A stretch of DNA of 64,000 nt from Haloarcula amylovorans (GCF_004681185.1 NZ_SRIF01000001.1:806001-870000); one strand, 5' to 3'; shown: positions 22,426 through 32,546, numbered from the stretch's first letter. The notes: generated by a model from the letters alone, not told the origin. Numbers and translations are program-made.

Positions 22426-22785
22426 TTAGACGCTGTCGGTTTCCGTGGACGTCTCGTTACCCGCCAGACCGTCTTCCGTAGACGTCTCGTTGCCCATCAG
22501 ACCGTCTTCCGTGGACGTTTCGTTGCCCGCCAGACCGTCTTCCGTGGACGTCTCGTTGCCCATCATACCATCTTCGGTTTCGGTACCCATTCCGGATTCG
22601 GTTTCGGTACCCATTCCGGATTCGGTTTCGGTACCCATACCGCCACTTTCGCCGCCTTCGTCGTCAGCGTCCGTTCCTTCAGACTCGCCGCTTCCGCCGT
22701 CGCCGCCACAGCCAGCCAGCAGACCGACAGTTGAGACAGCAGCTGTACGACGAATGAAGGACCGTCTATCCAGGTTGTCCGACAT
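22426..22785 (-). CDS. Tat lipoprotein with two tandem repeat types (119 aa)
   Basis: I chose the ATG at 22785 (MSDNLDRRSFIRRTAAVSTVGL) because it starts a twin-arginine signal ending in the lipobox LAGC (Cys about residue 26). After an acidic Gly linker come three GMGTETES-like 8-residue units and four NETSTEDGL[A/M]G 11-residue units. There is no globular domain. It is likely a surface-anchored, unfolded protein of unknown function. An AT-rich promoter region lies upstream (22786-22900). Confidence 0.7.
   Translation of the reverse strand: MSDNLDRRSFIRRTAAVSTVGLLAGCGGDGGSGESEGTDADDEGGESGGMGTETESGMGTETESGMGTETEDGMMGNETSTEDGLAGNETSTEDGLMGNETSTEDGLAGNETSTETDSV
22445..22640 (-). repeat. In-frame minisatellites (33-bp and 24-bp units)
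   Basis: Four nearly identical 33-bp units (22445-22576, each encoding NETSTEDGL[A/M]G) are followed by about three 24-bp units encoding GMGTETES. The DNA copies differ by few bases, so the arrays probably expand and contract in length. Confidence 0.85.
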
Positions 22786-23423
22786 GCAAGCCGAACTGGG
22801 GGACAAAGAGACTAAAATCCATTGGCCGTTTCTATACATTATTAAAGAATATGCGTGTTTAACTATCTATATATCCAATTATGCTGTTTTGGCGCGTGAG
22901 ACGGTATAGAGCGATATGGACTGGTAAATACACCTGTGAATAAATACACGTCTCATCAACAAGTTTGGAATACCGATACGACTCGGACGAGCGTTCATGA
23001 GTCCGCCCGCGGCCGGCTGGATATGCGAGGTGCCAATCGTGTCGGTCTGGATATGTGGTGACCAGTTGGTCCGTGACCGGAGCCAGCTTGCCCGTCGGTC
23101 GAACGGACCAGTTCTCCTGATCGAAGCGCGATCGTTCGCGTAAAAACTACTCTCCCATCCCCGCAAACTGACGCTGCTGTTCGGCGCGATGTGGCAGTTC
23201 TAGGACGCATTTCGCAGCCCGCTTTCGTCGGTCGCACCCATGATACTGCTCTGCGGTTCCACCGGTCACCACGTCGTTTCGAGGCGCTTCGCTTAGTTGG
23301 CGTGCGACGCTGTCGCTCGCCTGCCGATCGATGTCTCTCTTCGCAGTATCTTGCTACTCGCGGGTTACTCCGTTCCCCGCTCGCTGTTTGAGCGCTGCGC
23401 GACTGAAAAGAGCGCGGCCCTCG
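22786..23423. other. 638-nt region without a convincing gene
   Basis: The left part (22786-22900) is AT-rich, with several TATA-like stretches, including ACTAAAATCC at about 22812 that fits a leaderless lipoprotein start. The rest has only short or compositionally odd ORFs. A short sequence, CTGGATATG, appears twice (about 23020 and 23047). It may be an old insertion remnant or a long leader. Confidence 0.4.
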
Positions 23424-24125
23424 CTATTCCCGCCAATCGTCCACCTGACACTCCCGAAGTTCCGACCGCGAATGCCACGTCCGCGGACGGAACGCAACGA
23501 CGATGCTGGCGAGATACGCGGCGACGACGACGGCTGTGACGACGACGCCCGGGACGATTCCGATGCGGGCGCTCTCGGGCCACGGCCCCGACTGGGCGAA
23601 CGACGTGACGCGGATGAACCACGCGGCCGTCACGATGCTGAACAGCGCGAGGTACACACGACGCAGTCGGTGGGCAACGGCCTCCTCGAAGGGGACCTTC
23701 AGCGTCGGCCGGTAATAGTCGGCGCTCAGCTTCCGCCGCCACGCGCCGTCGTCGACGTCCTCTCGCGGGTCGAGGCCGTGCGCCCAGACGTTCTGCTGGA
23801 TGAGGCGGACCCGCGAGCGCCACACGTCGAATCCTCGGTAGCGATGGGCCTCGATGCCGAGGAAGGCCCCAAGCGTGACGAGACCCACTAGCACGAGGTA
23901 ATGGGGATTACTGGGATCAGAGAACGACCACGTGAGGATGGCCGCCATGACCGTGACCGCCCAGTTCGTGGTGCGGTCGAGTCGCTCGCGCCACCGGGTC
24001 ATTCGGTGGACCTCGCCACGATAGAGGTGGGCCATCGACGAACTCGGCCCCATCTCCTGCTCGAAGAGGCCCGCGCCGAGACTCCGTTCACGTTCGCCGC
24101 TCGGGTCGAATTCGTCCCTGTTCAT
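23424..24125 (-). CDS. DUF2270-like integral membrane protein (233 aa)
   Basis: The protein has a charged N-terminus (MNRDEFDPSGERERSLG), an amphipathic EQEMGPSSSMAHLYRGEVHRM segment, then about four hydrophobic helices (about residues 53-68, 76-92, 155-172 and 188-212). LYRGE and TNWAV are typical of the DUF2270 family of haloarchaeal membrane proteins. The start overlaps the 35-aa gene by 3 nt. The gene is the last of an operon with two YeeE-type transporters. The biochemical role is unknown. Confidence 0.75.
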   Translation of the reverse strand: MNRDEFDPSGERERSLGAGLFEQEMGPSSSMAHLYRGEVHRMTRWRERLDRTTNWAVTVMAAILTWSFSDPSNPHYLVLVGLVTLGAFLGIEAHRYRGFDVWRSRVRLIQQNVWAHGLDPREDVDDGAWRRKLSADYYRPTLKVPFEEAVAHRLRRVYLALFSIVTAAWFIRVTSFAQSGPWPESARIGIVPGVVVTAVVVAAYLASIVVAFRPRTWHSRSELRECQVDDWRE

Positions 24126-24229
24126 GCGATTTGCTCACTGAACGTCTTTCGGAACTCCTGTGTCAGCTGTCCCATCTTCGTGTCGTAGTCGTCGAGTGAT
24201 CGCTGCATCTGGTTCACTCTCTCACTCAT
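24122..24229 (-). CDS. Tiny coupled helical peptide (35 aa)
   Basis: The ORF reads MSERVNQMQRSLDDYDTKMG and continues QLTQEFRKTFSEQIA, a single amphipathic helix. The start overlaps the stop of the upstream transporter gene (ATGA) and its stop overlaps the DUF2270 start, so it is translationally coupled on both sides. Such a conserved-looking coupling suggests a real small protein, perhaps a partner of DUF2270. Confidence 0.6.
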   Translation of the reverse strand: MSERVNQMQRSLDDYDTKMGQLTQEFRKTFSEQIA

Positions 24230-24699
24230 GCCGGTTCCTCCGTCGTCTGCTCCGCTGTGCTGCGCTCGGAGCGGACGTACCCCTGCAGGTACGCGCCGGC
24301 AAACATCCCGGCGATTGCATAGAGGATGGTGACGTTGCCGACGCCGAGACTGGCGTAGGCTGCCCCGGGACAGATTCCCGAGAGACCCCATCCGACACCG
24401 AAGATCCCGCCGCCGAGGACGACGTTCTTGTCCATCGATTTCACGCGAGTGCCGAACTCGCGGCCGGTCAGCGGTGCGGTTCGACCCGACCGAGAGCCGA
24501 CCGCGAAGACGATACCGGCGACGATGCTCGCCCCGCCCATCACCAGCAGGAGACCGAAGTCCGACAACTGGAGGAATCGCAGGACGACCTCCGGACGGTA
24601 CATCTGGCTCAGACCGAGGCCGAAGCCGAAGACCACGCCACCTAGCAGGATGGCCGGCAGGAACAACGGGTGGCGGCCGGCGTCGTTCGCGTCGCTCAC
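24226..24699 (-). CDS. YeeE/YedE-family transporter, C-terminal-type half (157 aa)
   Basis: The GTG start at 24699 overlaps the stop of the upstream half. The protein has about four helices and the family motif GWGLSGICPGAAYASLG (Cys in a small-residue context). Together with the upstream gene it makes the two halves of the thiosulfate/sulfur transporter YeeE. Split YeeE pairs are common in archaea and bacteria. The likely substrate is a reduced sulfur compound. The operon context supports this. Confidence 0.8.
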   Translation of the reverse strand: MSDANDAGRHPLFLPAILLGGVVFGFGLGLSQMYRPEVVLRFLQLSDFGLLLVMGGASIVAGIVFAVGSRSGRTAPLTGREFGTRVKSMDKNVVLGGGIFGVGWGLSGICPGAAYASLGVGNVTILYAIAGMFAGAYLQGYVRSERSTAEQTTEEPA

Positions 24700-25169
24700 G
24701 GCGTCACCCCCAGGGCCTGCACTATCTGGGCGGTGCCGATGGCGATGCCGACGAACGTCGCCACGTTCAGCAGCGACGTCTCCGAAAGCGACCCGACGCC
24801 ACAGACGCCGTGACCGGAGGTACAGCCCTTTCCGAGGCGCGTCCCTACGCCAACGAGGATGCCGCCGCCGAGCAGTCGCCACCACTGTACCTCGGTGGTC
24901 CAGCCGAACTCGCCGAATGTCAGGCCGTAGATGGCGCCGCCGAGTACGATGCCGAGCGTGAAGACGACGCGCCAGTCGCGGGACGACCGGAAGCGGAACT
25001 GCTGGAACCGGGACTTCGAGGAGACGTACGAGAGCGTCGATTCGAGGAACGTGCTCGCCCCAGCGATGATTCCCGTCGAGAGGTAGATAATCGCGGTGCC
25101 CACACCGATGAGCAAACCGCCGAGGAGGTAGTGAACCCACCCGTAGGGAAACAGCGTCTCGGCGAGCAT
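24696..25169 (-). CDS. YeeE/YedE-family transporter, N-terminal-type half (157 aa)
   Basis: The protein has four to five hydrophobic helices, including HYLLGGLLIGVGTAIIYLSTG, and the signature RLGKGCTSGHGVCGVGSLS with conserved Cys residues used in sulfur transfer. A GGAGGT Shine-Dalgarno lies just upstream of the ATG, overlapping the stop of the 36-aa gene. It is the first large gene of the sulfur-transport operon. Confidence 0.85.
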   Translation of the reverse strand: MLAETLFPYGWVHYLLGGLLIGVGTAIIYLSTGIIAGASTFLESTLSYVSSKSRFQQFRFRSSRDWRVVFTLGIVLGGAIYGLTFGEFGWTTEVQWWRLLGGGILVGVGTRLGKGCTSGHGVCGVGSLSETSLLNVATFVGIAIGTAQIVQALGVTP

Positions 25170-25170
25170 C

Positions 25171-25281
25171 CTACCTCCTCACCGTTGTATCCGAGGACAG
25201 ACGCATCTCGACGATGTCCAGCGACTCATCGGAGCCGATAGCCGCAGCGTCGTCGGGGAAACGGAACGGTTTGTCGCTCAT
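25171..25281 (-). CDS. Tiny leader-like protein of the YeeE operon (36 aa)
   Basis: The ORF is MSDKPFRFPDDAAAIGSDES followed by LDIVEMRLSSDTTVRR. It ends 1 nt before the transporter start, whose Shine-Dalgarno overlaps its 3' end. It could be a leader peptide, a truncated remnant of a larger protein or a true small protein. No family is recognised. Confidence 0.45.
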   Translation of the reverse strand: MSDKPFRFPDDAAAIGSDESLDIVEMRLSSDTTVRR

Positions 25282-25546
25282 TCTATACCCAACGTAGCCG
25301 CCGACAGCACAAAAGTGTTGCGAGAATAATGCAATACTGTACGCTGGACACGCTCTCAGAATCCCGTTTCGTCGGACAATGTGCCCCCATAACAACCGAA
25401 GCGCAGCTCATTCTCGGGGATCGACAACCTCCCCTGTTTGCGACCGGGGGTAGCGTTGCGGAATGCGGGCAAGACAATGTGCCAGTCACAGACGACGCGC
25501 GTAGACGAGAGCGGTGGCACAGACGTGAAGCTGCGCGCTGTGCGGT

Positions 25547-27283
25547 CTACCGCTCGTCTTCGTGTCGCCGTCGCATCTCGTGGCGCGTGAACTGCGGCGT
25601 CGACAGCCCCGCCCGTCGCTGCCGGCGGAACGACCACCCGATGACGCCAAGGGTGATGACCGTCCCCGCAACCGCGAAGGCAGTCGCTTCGACAGTCGTC
25701 GTCACGAAGAGGAACGCCGCGACCGGAATCCCCGCGGCAGCGACGATGCCGAGCAGGAGTCGTATCGCCATCTGCCGGGCGAGCCCGTCGCTGTCTTCGA
25801 GTATCGCCTCTAGAACCAGTTCGTCTCGCGCGACGGTGTCGAGGGCGGCCTCGGCTCGCGGGAGTGCGGTCACGGTCGACCGCGCCGACTGGGTCACCGT
25901 CTCCTGAATCTCCTCGCGGAGCGCGCCGCTCATATCGGTGGCCCCCTGCTCCATCACGTAGTCGGTGATGACCTCGATGAAATCGAATTCGGGATCGAGC
26001 GTGCGACAGACCCCCTCTAAGACGGTGGTCACGCGGACGACCAGCGCGAGGTCCTGCGGGAGGCGCATCGGGAACTCGTACAGTTGACTCTCGAACTCCC
26101 CGACGAGTTGTTCGATGCGGTACTCGCTGATGTCCTCGCCGCGGAACTGCTTGATGACGATTTCGAACGCCTCGCGCATCACCTCGCGGTCGGCCATCGG
26201 GTCCAGTGCGCCCATCGCGACGAAGGCGTCCATCACCCGTTCTACGTCGTCTGTCGCCAGTCCGACGTAGAACTCCATCAGTTGCTCGCGGGTCCGCGCG
26301 CCGAGGCGGCCGGTCATCCCGAAGTCGTAGAAGACGAGCGTCCCGTCGGGCTGGACCGCCAGATTCCCCGGGTGTGGGTCGGCGTGAAAGCGCCCGTCCT
26401 CGACGATCATCTGGATGTACACCTCTTCGAGGCGCTGGACGAGGCGCTCGCGGTCGACGCCGAGTTCCTCCAGTCTCGCCACGTCGTCTATCTTCACGCC
26501 GTCGACGTAGCTCATCGTCACCACGCGGTCGGTCGTGTGGCTCTCGATAACGTCGGGAATCGCCACGTCGTCGGTGTCCGCGAAGCTCTCGCCGATCTCG
26601 TGCAGCATTCTCGCTTCGTGGGCGTAGTCCATCTCCCGCCGGATGGTCGCCGCGAACTCTTCGGTGAGGTTCTCGAGCGTGAACGCCTGTGCGGGGTCAG
26701 CGCCGTAGGTCAGAATCGGCGTCAGCGTCGACAGAACGCGCAGGTCAGACTCGACGCGTTCGCGAATATCCGGCCGCAGTACCTTCACGGCGACTCGCTG
26801 GCCGTCGAGTTCGGCCTCGTACACCTGTCCGAGCGACGCGCCGCTGATGGGCGAGGTATCGAACTCGTCGAAGCGTTCGGAGAGCGGACCACCTAGTTCG
26901 CGTTCGAGCAGCGGTTCGATGTCGTCCCACGGGTCCGGCGGTACCTTGTCCTGTAGCTCCGCGAGCACATCGATGTACTCGCGGGGAAGCGCGTCGGGCC
27001 GCGTCGAGAGCATCTGGCCGAGTTTGATGAACGCCGGACCGAGGTCGAGAAACGTCGCTTTCAGCCGGCGGGCACGTCGGGTCCGGTCCTCGCTCGAAAC
27101 CGACCGGGAGCGGCCGACGACGACGAACCGTTTGCGGTCGCGCGCCCACGCGACCACGAACGGGACGAACTGCCAGCCGACGACGAGGACGCGCCACAAC
27201 GCGCGAAGGGTGACGCGGAGGCCTGTCGGATGACGGGTGTCGGAGGACGGGCCGCCGCCGGTCGGACGCTGCGAGTCGCTCAC
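25547..27283 (-). CDS. UbiB/ABC1-family atypical protein kinase-like (578 aa)
   Basis: The family motif KxGQ is present in FIKLGQMLSTRPDALP. An Ala/Gly-rich nucleotide loop lies in SGASLGQVYEAELDG, a catalytic-type Lys in VAVKVLRPDI, HADPHPGNLAV, and DFG in VFYDFGMTG. Two hydrophobic helices lie near the C-terminus (about residues 515-555). UbiB proteins support quinone or lipid metabolism through an unorthodox kinase fold. It is a single gene between intergenic regions. Confidence 0.88.
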   Translation of the reverse strand: MSDSQRPTGGGPSSDTRHPTGLRVTLRALWRVLVVGWQFVPFVVAWARDRKRFVVVGRSRSVSSEDRTRRARRLKATFLDLGPAFIKLGQMLSTRPDALPREYIDVLAELQDKVPPDPWDDIEPLLERELGGPLSERFDEFDTSPISGASLGQVYEAELDGQRVAVKVLRPDIRERVESDLRVLSTLTPILTYGADPAQAFTLENLTEEFAATIRREMDYAHEARMLHEIGESFADTDDVAIPDVIESHTTDRVVTMSYVDGVKIDDVARLEELGVDRERLVQRLEEVYIQMIVEDGRFHADPHPGNLAVQPDGTLVFYDFGMTGRLGARTREQLMEFYVGLATDDVERVMDAFVAMGALDPMADREVMREAFEIVIKQFRGEDISEYRIEQLVGEFESQLYEFPMRLPQDLALVVRVTTVLEGVCRTLDPEFDFIEVITDYVMEQGATDMSGALREEIQETVTQSARSTVTALPRAEAALDTVARDELVLEAILEDSDGLARQMAIRLLLGIVAAAGIPVAAFLFVTTTVEATAFAVAGTVITLGVIGWSFRRQRRAGLSTPQFTRHEMRRRHEDER

Positions 27284-27347
27284 TACCCTACTGTCGGGGT
27301 CCGCGCCAAATGAGTGTACTGGAACGCCGAGCCGGCACGGCGGCCTC

Positions 27348-29042
27348 TCAGGGGTCTAGTCCGGCCACTCCTGCCCGGATGAACACGAGCACAGGGATGA
27401 TTTCCAGCCGACCGACCCACATGTTGAGGAGGAACATCGCCTCCGCGAGCGGGTGCATCGTTGGGCCAGTGATGCCGGACGACAGACCGACGTTGCCCTG
27501 CGCGCTGGCGACTTCGAACAGCGCGTCGGCGTAGGTAAACTCGGGTCCGGCCACGTTGACGAGGACGAGACTACTGGTGACGAGGATGATGAGCCACAGG
27601 AGCGTGACTATCGCGGCCTCCGCGAACTCCCGTTCCATCGCCGTCCGGTCGAGCGTTCGATCACCGATTCTGGCCATAATAACCGCGTTCTTCGGGAGGA
27701 AAACTCGCGAGAACTGCCAGATGATTCCGCGAACGATTGTGTACCCGCGGATTATTTTGATGCCGCCGACGGTGGACCCGGCGGCACCGCCCAACACCAT
27801 CGCTCCGACGACCATCACCTTGGCACCGGCGACCCAGCGACCGATGGGGGCTGACTGGAACCCCGTACAACTCAGTGCGCTTATCCACTGGAACGTCGAA
27901 TCGCGGATCGCATCGAGTTGTGCGCCGTCGAGCCACGGGATGGTAACCGGGAGGAACGACTGGGCTGCGAACGCGTCGGCTGCGGCCGGAACCGACAACA
28001 CGTTCTGGAGGGAGAGTGTGAGGACGCCAAGCGCCAACAGAATCAATAGCCAGCGTGTCTGGAGGTCCGAAACCAGCTCGCCGAGATCTCTGTCCCGGAG
28101 GATTACGTAGTGGACCGGGAAGGCGATGGCCCCCAGGACCATAATCGGGAGGAGGACCGTCTCCACGAGCGGGGAGTTGTACGTCGCGATGGAGTTGTCC
28201 GTAACGGAGAACCCGCCAGTCGTAAGGCCGGTCATGGCGTGGTTGAGCGCTTGCCACGCGACCTCTCCGAGTCCGAGCGATTCGGCGTACTCGCTATCAC
28301 TGGCAAGTATAGCGCCGAACAACAGGACGAACGACAGGCCCGTGTACCCGACCACGAGTTTCCAGACCGTTCGAACGGTGGAGACGACGCTGGGGTGAAT
28401 CTTCTCTTCGCGCGCCTCGCTCTGGTAGAGGGCGTAGCTCCCGCTGCCGGGTCGGGAGAGAATCGAGACGGTCAGGACGATGACGCCGACGCCGCCGACC
28501 CACTGGATGAACGACCGCCACCACTGTATCGTTCGAGGCAGTGACGGCTCGTGGACGGCCATCGTCAGTCCGCTCCCGGTCCAGCCGCTCATGCTCTCGA
28601 AGAGGGCGTGAAGCGGGTGCCGGAAGTACGCGAGACTGGAGAGTGTCGTCGTCCCGCCGACGCGTATCGGCGTCCATGCGCTCGTGTCCGCGCCCACCGG
28701 GACGAACGTATCCATGACCGCTGGCGGCGTCAGCCACGCGGTCAACAGAAACGGGAGTGAACTGAACATCGCCACCATCAACCAACCGGCGGCGGCGATA
28801 ATCATACCGTGTTTCATCTGCGGGTTCGGCGCGTCCGCGAACCCTCGATTGGCCAGTCCGCCGACGGCGGCGGTCACTCCACCTGCGATGAGAAAGCCGA
28901 GTGCGGCGTAGTACTCCCGGAATCCGAGCGCGAGGACGACCGTGAGGGCCATCAGCCCGGCGTCCATCAGCAGCAGCGAACCGACGTCCCGGCCGATGAT
29001 TCGCAGGTCTGCCGGGAACAGTTCGGCGTCCCGTCGAGACAT
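27348..29042 (-). CDS. trkH: Potassium uptake protein TrkH
   Basis: The 564-residue integral membrane protein has about ten hydrophobic helices and four P-loop-like segments, for example SMSGWTGSGLT, HAMTGLTTGGF, LSCTGFQSAPI and SAQGNVGLSSG, as in Trk/Ktr channels. It lies 1 nt downstream of trkA in the same direction. TrkA and TrkH form the high-affinity potassium uptake system needed in salt-in halophiles. The start is ATG (MSRRDAELFPADLR). Confidence 0.92.
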   Translation of the reverse strand: MSRRDAELFPADLRIIGRDVGSLLLMDAGLMALTVVLALGFREYYAALGFLIAGGVTAAVGGLANRGFADAPNPQMKHGMIIAAAGWLMVAMFSSLPFLLTAWLTPPAVMDTFVPVGADTSAWTPIRVGGTTTLSSLAYFRHPLHALFESMSGWTGSGLTMAVHEPSLPRTIQWWRSFIQWVGGVGVIVLTVSILSRPGSGSYALYQSEAREEKIHPSVVSTVRTVWKLVVGYTGLSFVLLFGAILASDSEYAESLGLGEVAWQALNHAMTGLTTGGFSVTDNSIATYNSPLVETVLLPIMVLGAIAFPVHYVILRDRDLGELVSDLQTRWLLILLALGVLTLSLQNVLSVPAAADAFAAQSFLPVTIPWLDGAQLDAIRDSTFQWISALSCTGFQSAPIGRWVAGAKVMVVGAMVLGGAAGSTVGGIKIIRGYTIVRGIIWQFSRVFLPKNAVIMARIGDRTLDRTAMEREFAEAAIVTLLWLIILVTSSLVLVNVAGPEFTYADALFEVASAQGNVGLSSGITGPTMHPLAEAMFLLNMWVGRLEIIPVLVFIRAGVAGLDP

Positions 29043-29043
29043 G

Positions 29044-29727
29044 CTAGCTCCGGTCCTCGGTGTGACCGAAGATGTCGGTCAGGTCCGGTGTCGCCCCTTC
29101 TGCGGAGTACACCGTGAGCAGGTCACCACTCTCGATTCGGGTGTTCCCGCGCGGGGTTATGGGATTGCCCTCGCCGTTGCGCTCAATGGCGACGACCAGC
29201 GTATCGTCGCCGAGGAGTCCGGCCTCCATGGCCCCCTGTAGCGTCCGTCCCGTTATCGGAGCGTCCGGTTCGACGGATATCTCGAAGACCTCGGCTTGGT
29301 CGCCCACCCGCATGAAGTCGACGATGGAGGGGCGCTTGACCGCCCGGTAGAGGTAGTCAGCGATGAGGCGCTGCGGGTTCTCTATCGTGTTGACGCCGAT
29401 TTGCCGGAACAGACCCATGTGTTCGGGGTTGTGGACCACCGAGACGATGTCGGGGACCTCCAACTCCTGTGCCAGCAGACAGACCATGATGTTCGTCGCG
29501 TCTTGGTCTGTCGTCGAGATAAGCGCGTCCGCGCGGTCGGCACCCGCGTCCCGCAGCGTCTCCTTCGACGTCGCGTCGTCGTGGATGACGAGACAGTCGA
29601 ATTCCCTCGACGCCTGCTCCGCTCGGGCCGCATCGCGCTCGATGACGACGACTTCGTTGCCGCCGGCCGTCGCGATCTGGATGAGCGGCGTCCCGATGTC
29701 GCCGGCCCCGACGATGACGATGTACAT
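29044..29727 (-). CDS. trkA: TrkA: potassium uptake regulatory subunit
   Basis: The 227-residue protein has a Rossmann nucleotide-binding core with GAGDIGTPLIQIA near the N-terminus (RCK-N), followed by a RCK-C domain (PITGRTLQGAMEAGLLGDDTL). A likely TATA box (TATACTTT, minus strand, about 29757) suits a leaderless start. It gates TrkH in response to nucleotides. It is the first gene of a two-gene operon with trkH. Confidence 0.92.
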   Translation of the reverse strand: MYIVIVGAGDIGTPLIQIATAGGNEVVVIERDAARAEQASREFDCLVIHDDATSKETLRDAGADRADALISTTDQDATNIMVCLLAQELEVPDIVSVVHNPEHMGLFRQIGVNTIENPQRLIADYLYRAVKRPSIVDFMRVGDQAEVFEISVEPDAPITGRTLQGAMEAGLLGDDTLVVAIERNGEGNPITPRGNTRIESGDLLTVYSAEGATPDLTDIFGHTEDRS

Positions 29728-29813
29728 TCGAAGCGGTGTTCAAAATCGACTGAGGAAAGTATACCGATTCACAGATCACCGCCGGACGGCGGGGCTTGCT
29801 GGGACGGAGGCGG

Positions 29814-32462
29814 TTATCGGAACAGCCCCAGAATTCGGTACTCCTCGTCCGCCTCGTAGCGTCGGAACGCGAGGCTGTTGGCGAGCACCGATACCGAGGA
29901 GGCCGCCATCGCCGCCGCGGCCAGCGCCGGTTGGAGCAGGCCCAGCGAGGCCAGCGGTATCATGACCGTGTTGTACCCGAGCGCCCAGAAGAGGTTCTGC
30001 TTTATCTTCTGGAGCGTCGCTGCGGAGATGCGGATGGCTTTCAGTACGTCTGCCGGGTCGTCCCGGAGCAGCGTCACGTCGGCGGCCTCGATCGCCACGT
30101 CGGTCCCGGAGCCGATGGCACAGCCGACAGCGGCCGTCGCCAGCGCCGGGGCGTCGTTGACGCCGTCGCCGACCATCATCGCTCGGCGACCGTCCGACTG
30201 GATATCTTCGAGGGCTTCGGCCTTGTCCTCGGGCAGGACACTGGCCATCACGTTCTCCGGGTCGATGCCCACCTCTTCGGCGACGGCGCGGGCGGTCCGC
30301 TCGTTGTCGCCGGTTATCATCCACACGTCCAGTCCGCGCTCGCGGAGGCCGCTGACGGCATCGACGGCGCTCTCCTTGACCGTGTCCGCGTCGGCGACGA
30401 CGCCGGCGAGTCGGAACTCGCCTCCAGTGTCTTTGACCCCAACCAGCATGGCCGTCTTCCCCTCGCGTTCGAGGCGGTCCATCTGCTCCTCGGCGGGGGC
30501 CGTGTCGACTCCGTTGTCTTCGAGCAGTTTGCGGTTGCCGACGAGTACCTCGCCGTGGGGCGTCGTCGCGCGGACGCCGTGGCCGGGGACGTTCTCGAAC
30601 GCCTCGGCGTCGGCCACGTCGATGCCGCGTTCGCGCGCCCCTTCGACGATGGCTTGGGCAAGCGGGTGTTCGCTGCCGCTCTCGGCGCTGGCGGCGAGTT
30701 CGAGGACGTACTCCTCGGTGAGTTCGGGGGCCTCACGGAGGGTCCCGCCGTCAGACCGATGGTTCGACGAGGCTCGCCGTCCGCTGGACGGCTCACCGCC
30801 GTCGGCGGCCGCACCGACGACTTCCACGTTGGTCAGTTCCATCTCGCCTTCGGTCAGAGTTCCCGTCTTGTCGAAGACGACGGTGTCCACGTCACGGACG
30901 GTTTCGAGCACGTCGCCGCCCTTGAACAGGACGCCGTTGCGAGCGCCAATGGTGGTCCCGACCATCGTCGCAGCGGGCGTCGCCAGCCCTAGCGCGCAGG
31001 GACAGGCGATGAGCACCGACGAGGCGAAGACGACGACGGCGAACTCGGCGACGCCGACCGTCGCGGGACCGCCGGCCGCCAGCCCCCATATCGGGAGTGA
31101 GCCGACGAACCCGGTCAGCGCTTCGGGGAACAGTGCCCAGACGGCGGCCCACAGCAGGGCGTTGGCGATGACCGCCGGGACGAAGTACGCGGAAATCCGG
31201 TCGGCCAGATTCTGAATCTCGGGCTGGCGGGACTGGGCCTGCTTGACGCGCTCGACGATTTGCTGGAGCGCGGTCTCCGACCCGACCTTCGTCGCCTCGA
31301 CTTCGAGGACGCCGTTCTGGTTCACCGTCGCGCCGATGACCTCGTCTCCCTCGCCCTTCTCGACGGGGACGGATTCCCCAGTGACCATCGACTCGTCGAC
31401 GGCCGAATCCCCGTCCACGACGACGCCGTCGGTCGGCACCTTCTCGCCGGGGCGAACCTTCAACCGGTCGCCGACCTCGACTTCCGAGAGCGGAATCTCC
31501 GCCTCGGTGCCGTCCTCGCGGACGACCGTGGCGGTGTCGGCCTCCATCTCCAGCAGCTGGCGGATTGCCGCACCGGCCTGACTCTTCGAGCGGGCTTCGA
31601 GGTAGTTCCCAAGCGTGATGAACACGAGGATGAACGCCGCCGTGTCGAAGTACAGCCCCGTGCTGGCGATGAGGTCCAGTAGCGCGATGACAGAGTAGCC
31701 GTACGCCGTCGACGAGCCCAGCGCGATGAGCACGTCCATGTTGGCCCGCTTGTTCTTCACGAGCGCCTTGTACGCGTTCTCGTAGAACGGTTTACCCAGT
31801 GCAATCTGGACTGGCGTGGCGAGCGCGAACTGCACCCAGCCTAGTGGCACGCCGAACAGCGTCTCCTCGAGCAGTCCCAACGAGAGCAGGTGGTCCGTCA
31901 TGAAGATCAGCAGGGGGAGCGACAGCGCCGCGCCGAACAGCGTCAGTCGGCGCTGTTTCCTGACTTCGGCGTTGCGGGCAGCGTCACGCCGGTCGGACGC
32001 GGACTGCTCGCCGTCACTATCCTCTCCGTCGCCGCTCTCGTCTTCCCGAACTGGCGTGTAGCCGGCCGACTCGATGGCGTCGTAGAGCTCCGAGAGGGAG
32101 ACCGCGGACGGGAGATAGGTCACTTGCCCCTCGTCGGTGGCGTAGTTCACGTCCGCCGAGACGACGCCGGGCATCCGTTCGAGAGCGTCCTCGTTGGTCT
32201 CCGCGCAGTTCGCACACGACATGTCGGTGATACCGATGCTTACCGTCTCGGTGGCGACGCCGTAGCCAGCATCCTCCACGGCGGCAACGACATCGCCGAG
32301 CGACACCGCGTCGGGGTCGTACGTGACGCTCCCCTCGTCGGTGGCGTAGTTGGCGTCGACGCTCTCGACGCCGTCTAACTCGCCGACGGCCTCCTCGATC
32401 GTGGCCGAACAGTTGGCACAGCTCATGCCGGTCAGTTCGAGCCGAACGGTTCGCTCACTCAT
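29814..32462 (-). CDS. copA: Copper-transporting P1B-type ATPase CopA (882 aa)
   Basis: Two N-terminal heavy-metal-binding domains have GMSCANCSA (about residues 12-20) and [10 protein letters not shown] (about 80). The CPC transport site is in [16 protein letters not shown] in [10 protein letters not shown], the phosphorylation site in [12 protein letters not shown] in SEHPLAQ, and [11 protein letters not shown] is at the C-terminal end. About eight transmembrane helices are expected. It exports Cu+ to avoid toxicity. The Lrp-TRASH regulator gene lies upstream in the same direction and probably controls it. Confidence 0.93.
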   Translation of the reverse strand: MSERTVRLELTGMSCANCSATIEEAVGELDGVESVDANYATDEGSVTYDPDAVSLGDVVAAVEDAGYGVATETVSIGITDMSCANCAETNEDALERMPGVVSADVNYATDEGQVTYLPSAVSLSELYDAIESAGYTPVREDESGDGEDSDGEQSASDRRDAARNAEVRKQRRLTLFGAALSLPLLIFMTDHLLSLGLLEETLFGVPLGWVQFALATPVQIALGKPFYENAYKALVKNKRANMDVLIALGSSTAYGYSVIALLDLIASTGLYFDTAAFILVFITLGNYLEARSKSQAGAAIRQLLEMEADTATVVREDGTEAEIPLSEVEVGDRLKVRPGEKVPTDGVVVDGDSAVDESMVTGESVPVEKGEGDEVIGATVNQNGVLEVEATKVGSETALQQIVERVKQAQSRQPEIQNLADRISAYFVPAVIANALLWAAVWALFPEALTGFVGSLPIWGLAAGGPATVGVAEFAVVVFASSVLIACPCALGLATPAATMVGTTIGARNGVLFKGGDVLETVRDVDTVVFDKTGTLTEGEMELTNVEVVGAAADGGEPSSGRRASSNHRSDGGTLREAPELTEEYVLELAASAESGSEHPLAQAIVEGARERGIDVADAEAFENVPGHGVRATTPHGEVLVGNRKLLEDNGVDTAPAEEQMDRLEREGKTAMLVGVKDTGGEFRLAGVVADADTVKESAVDAVSGLRERGLDVWMITGDNERTARAVAEEVGIDPENVMASVLPEDKAEALEDIQSDGRRAMMVGDGVNDAPALATAAVGCAIGSGTDVAIEAADVTLLRDDPADVLKAIRISAATLQKIKQNLFWALGYNTVMIPLASLGLLQPALAAAAMAASSVSVLANSLAFRRYEADEEYRILGLFR

Positions 32463-32546
32463 GATGGTATCTAGTACGGGCTACTCTTTGATGCGGCTTT
32501 TCCCTTGGAATTCGAAGTTGAAACACAACCAAATTTGACTATCACT

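Noticed and set aside
22445..22640. Regular repeats resembling a CRISPR array
   Set aside because: The units are directly adjacent with no spacers, remain in frame and encode part of a lipoprotein, so they are protein minisatellites.
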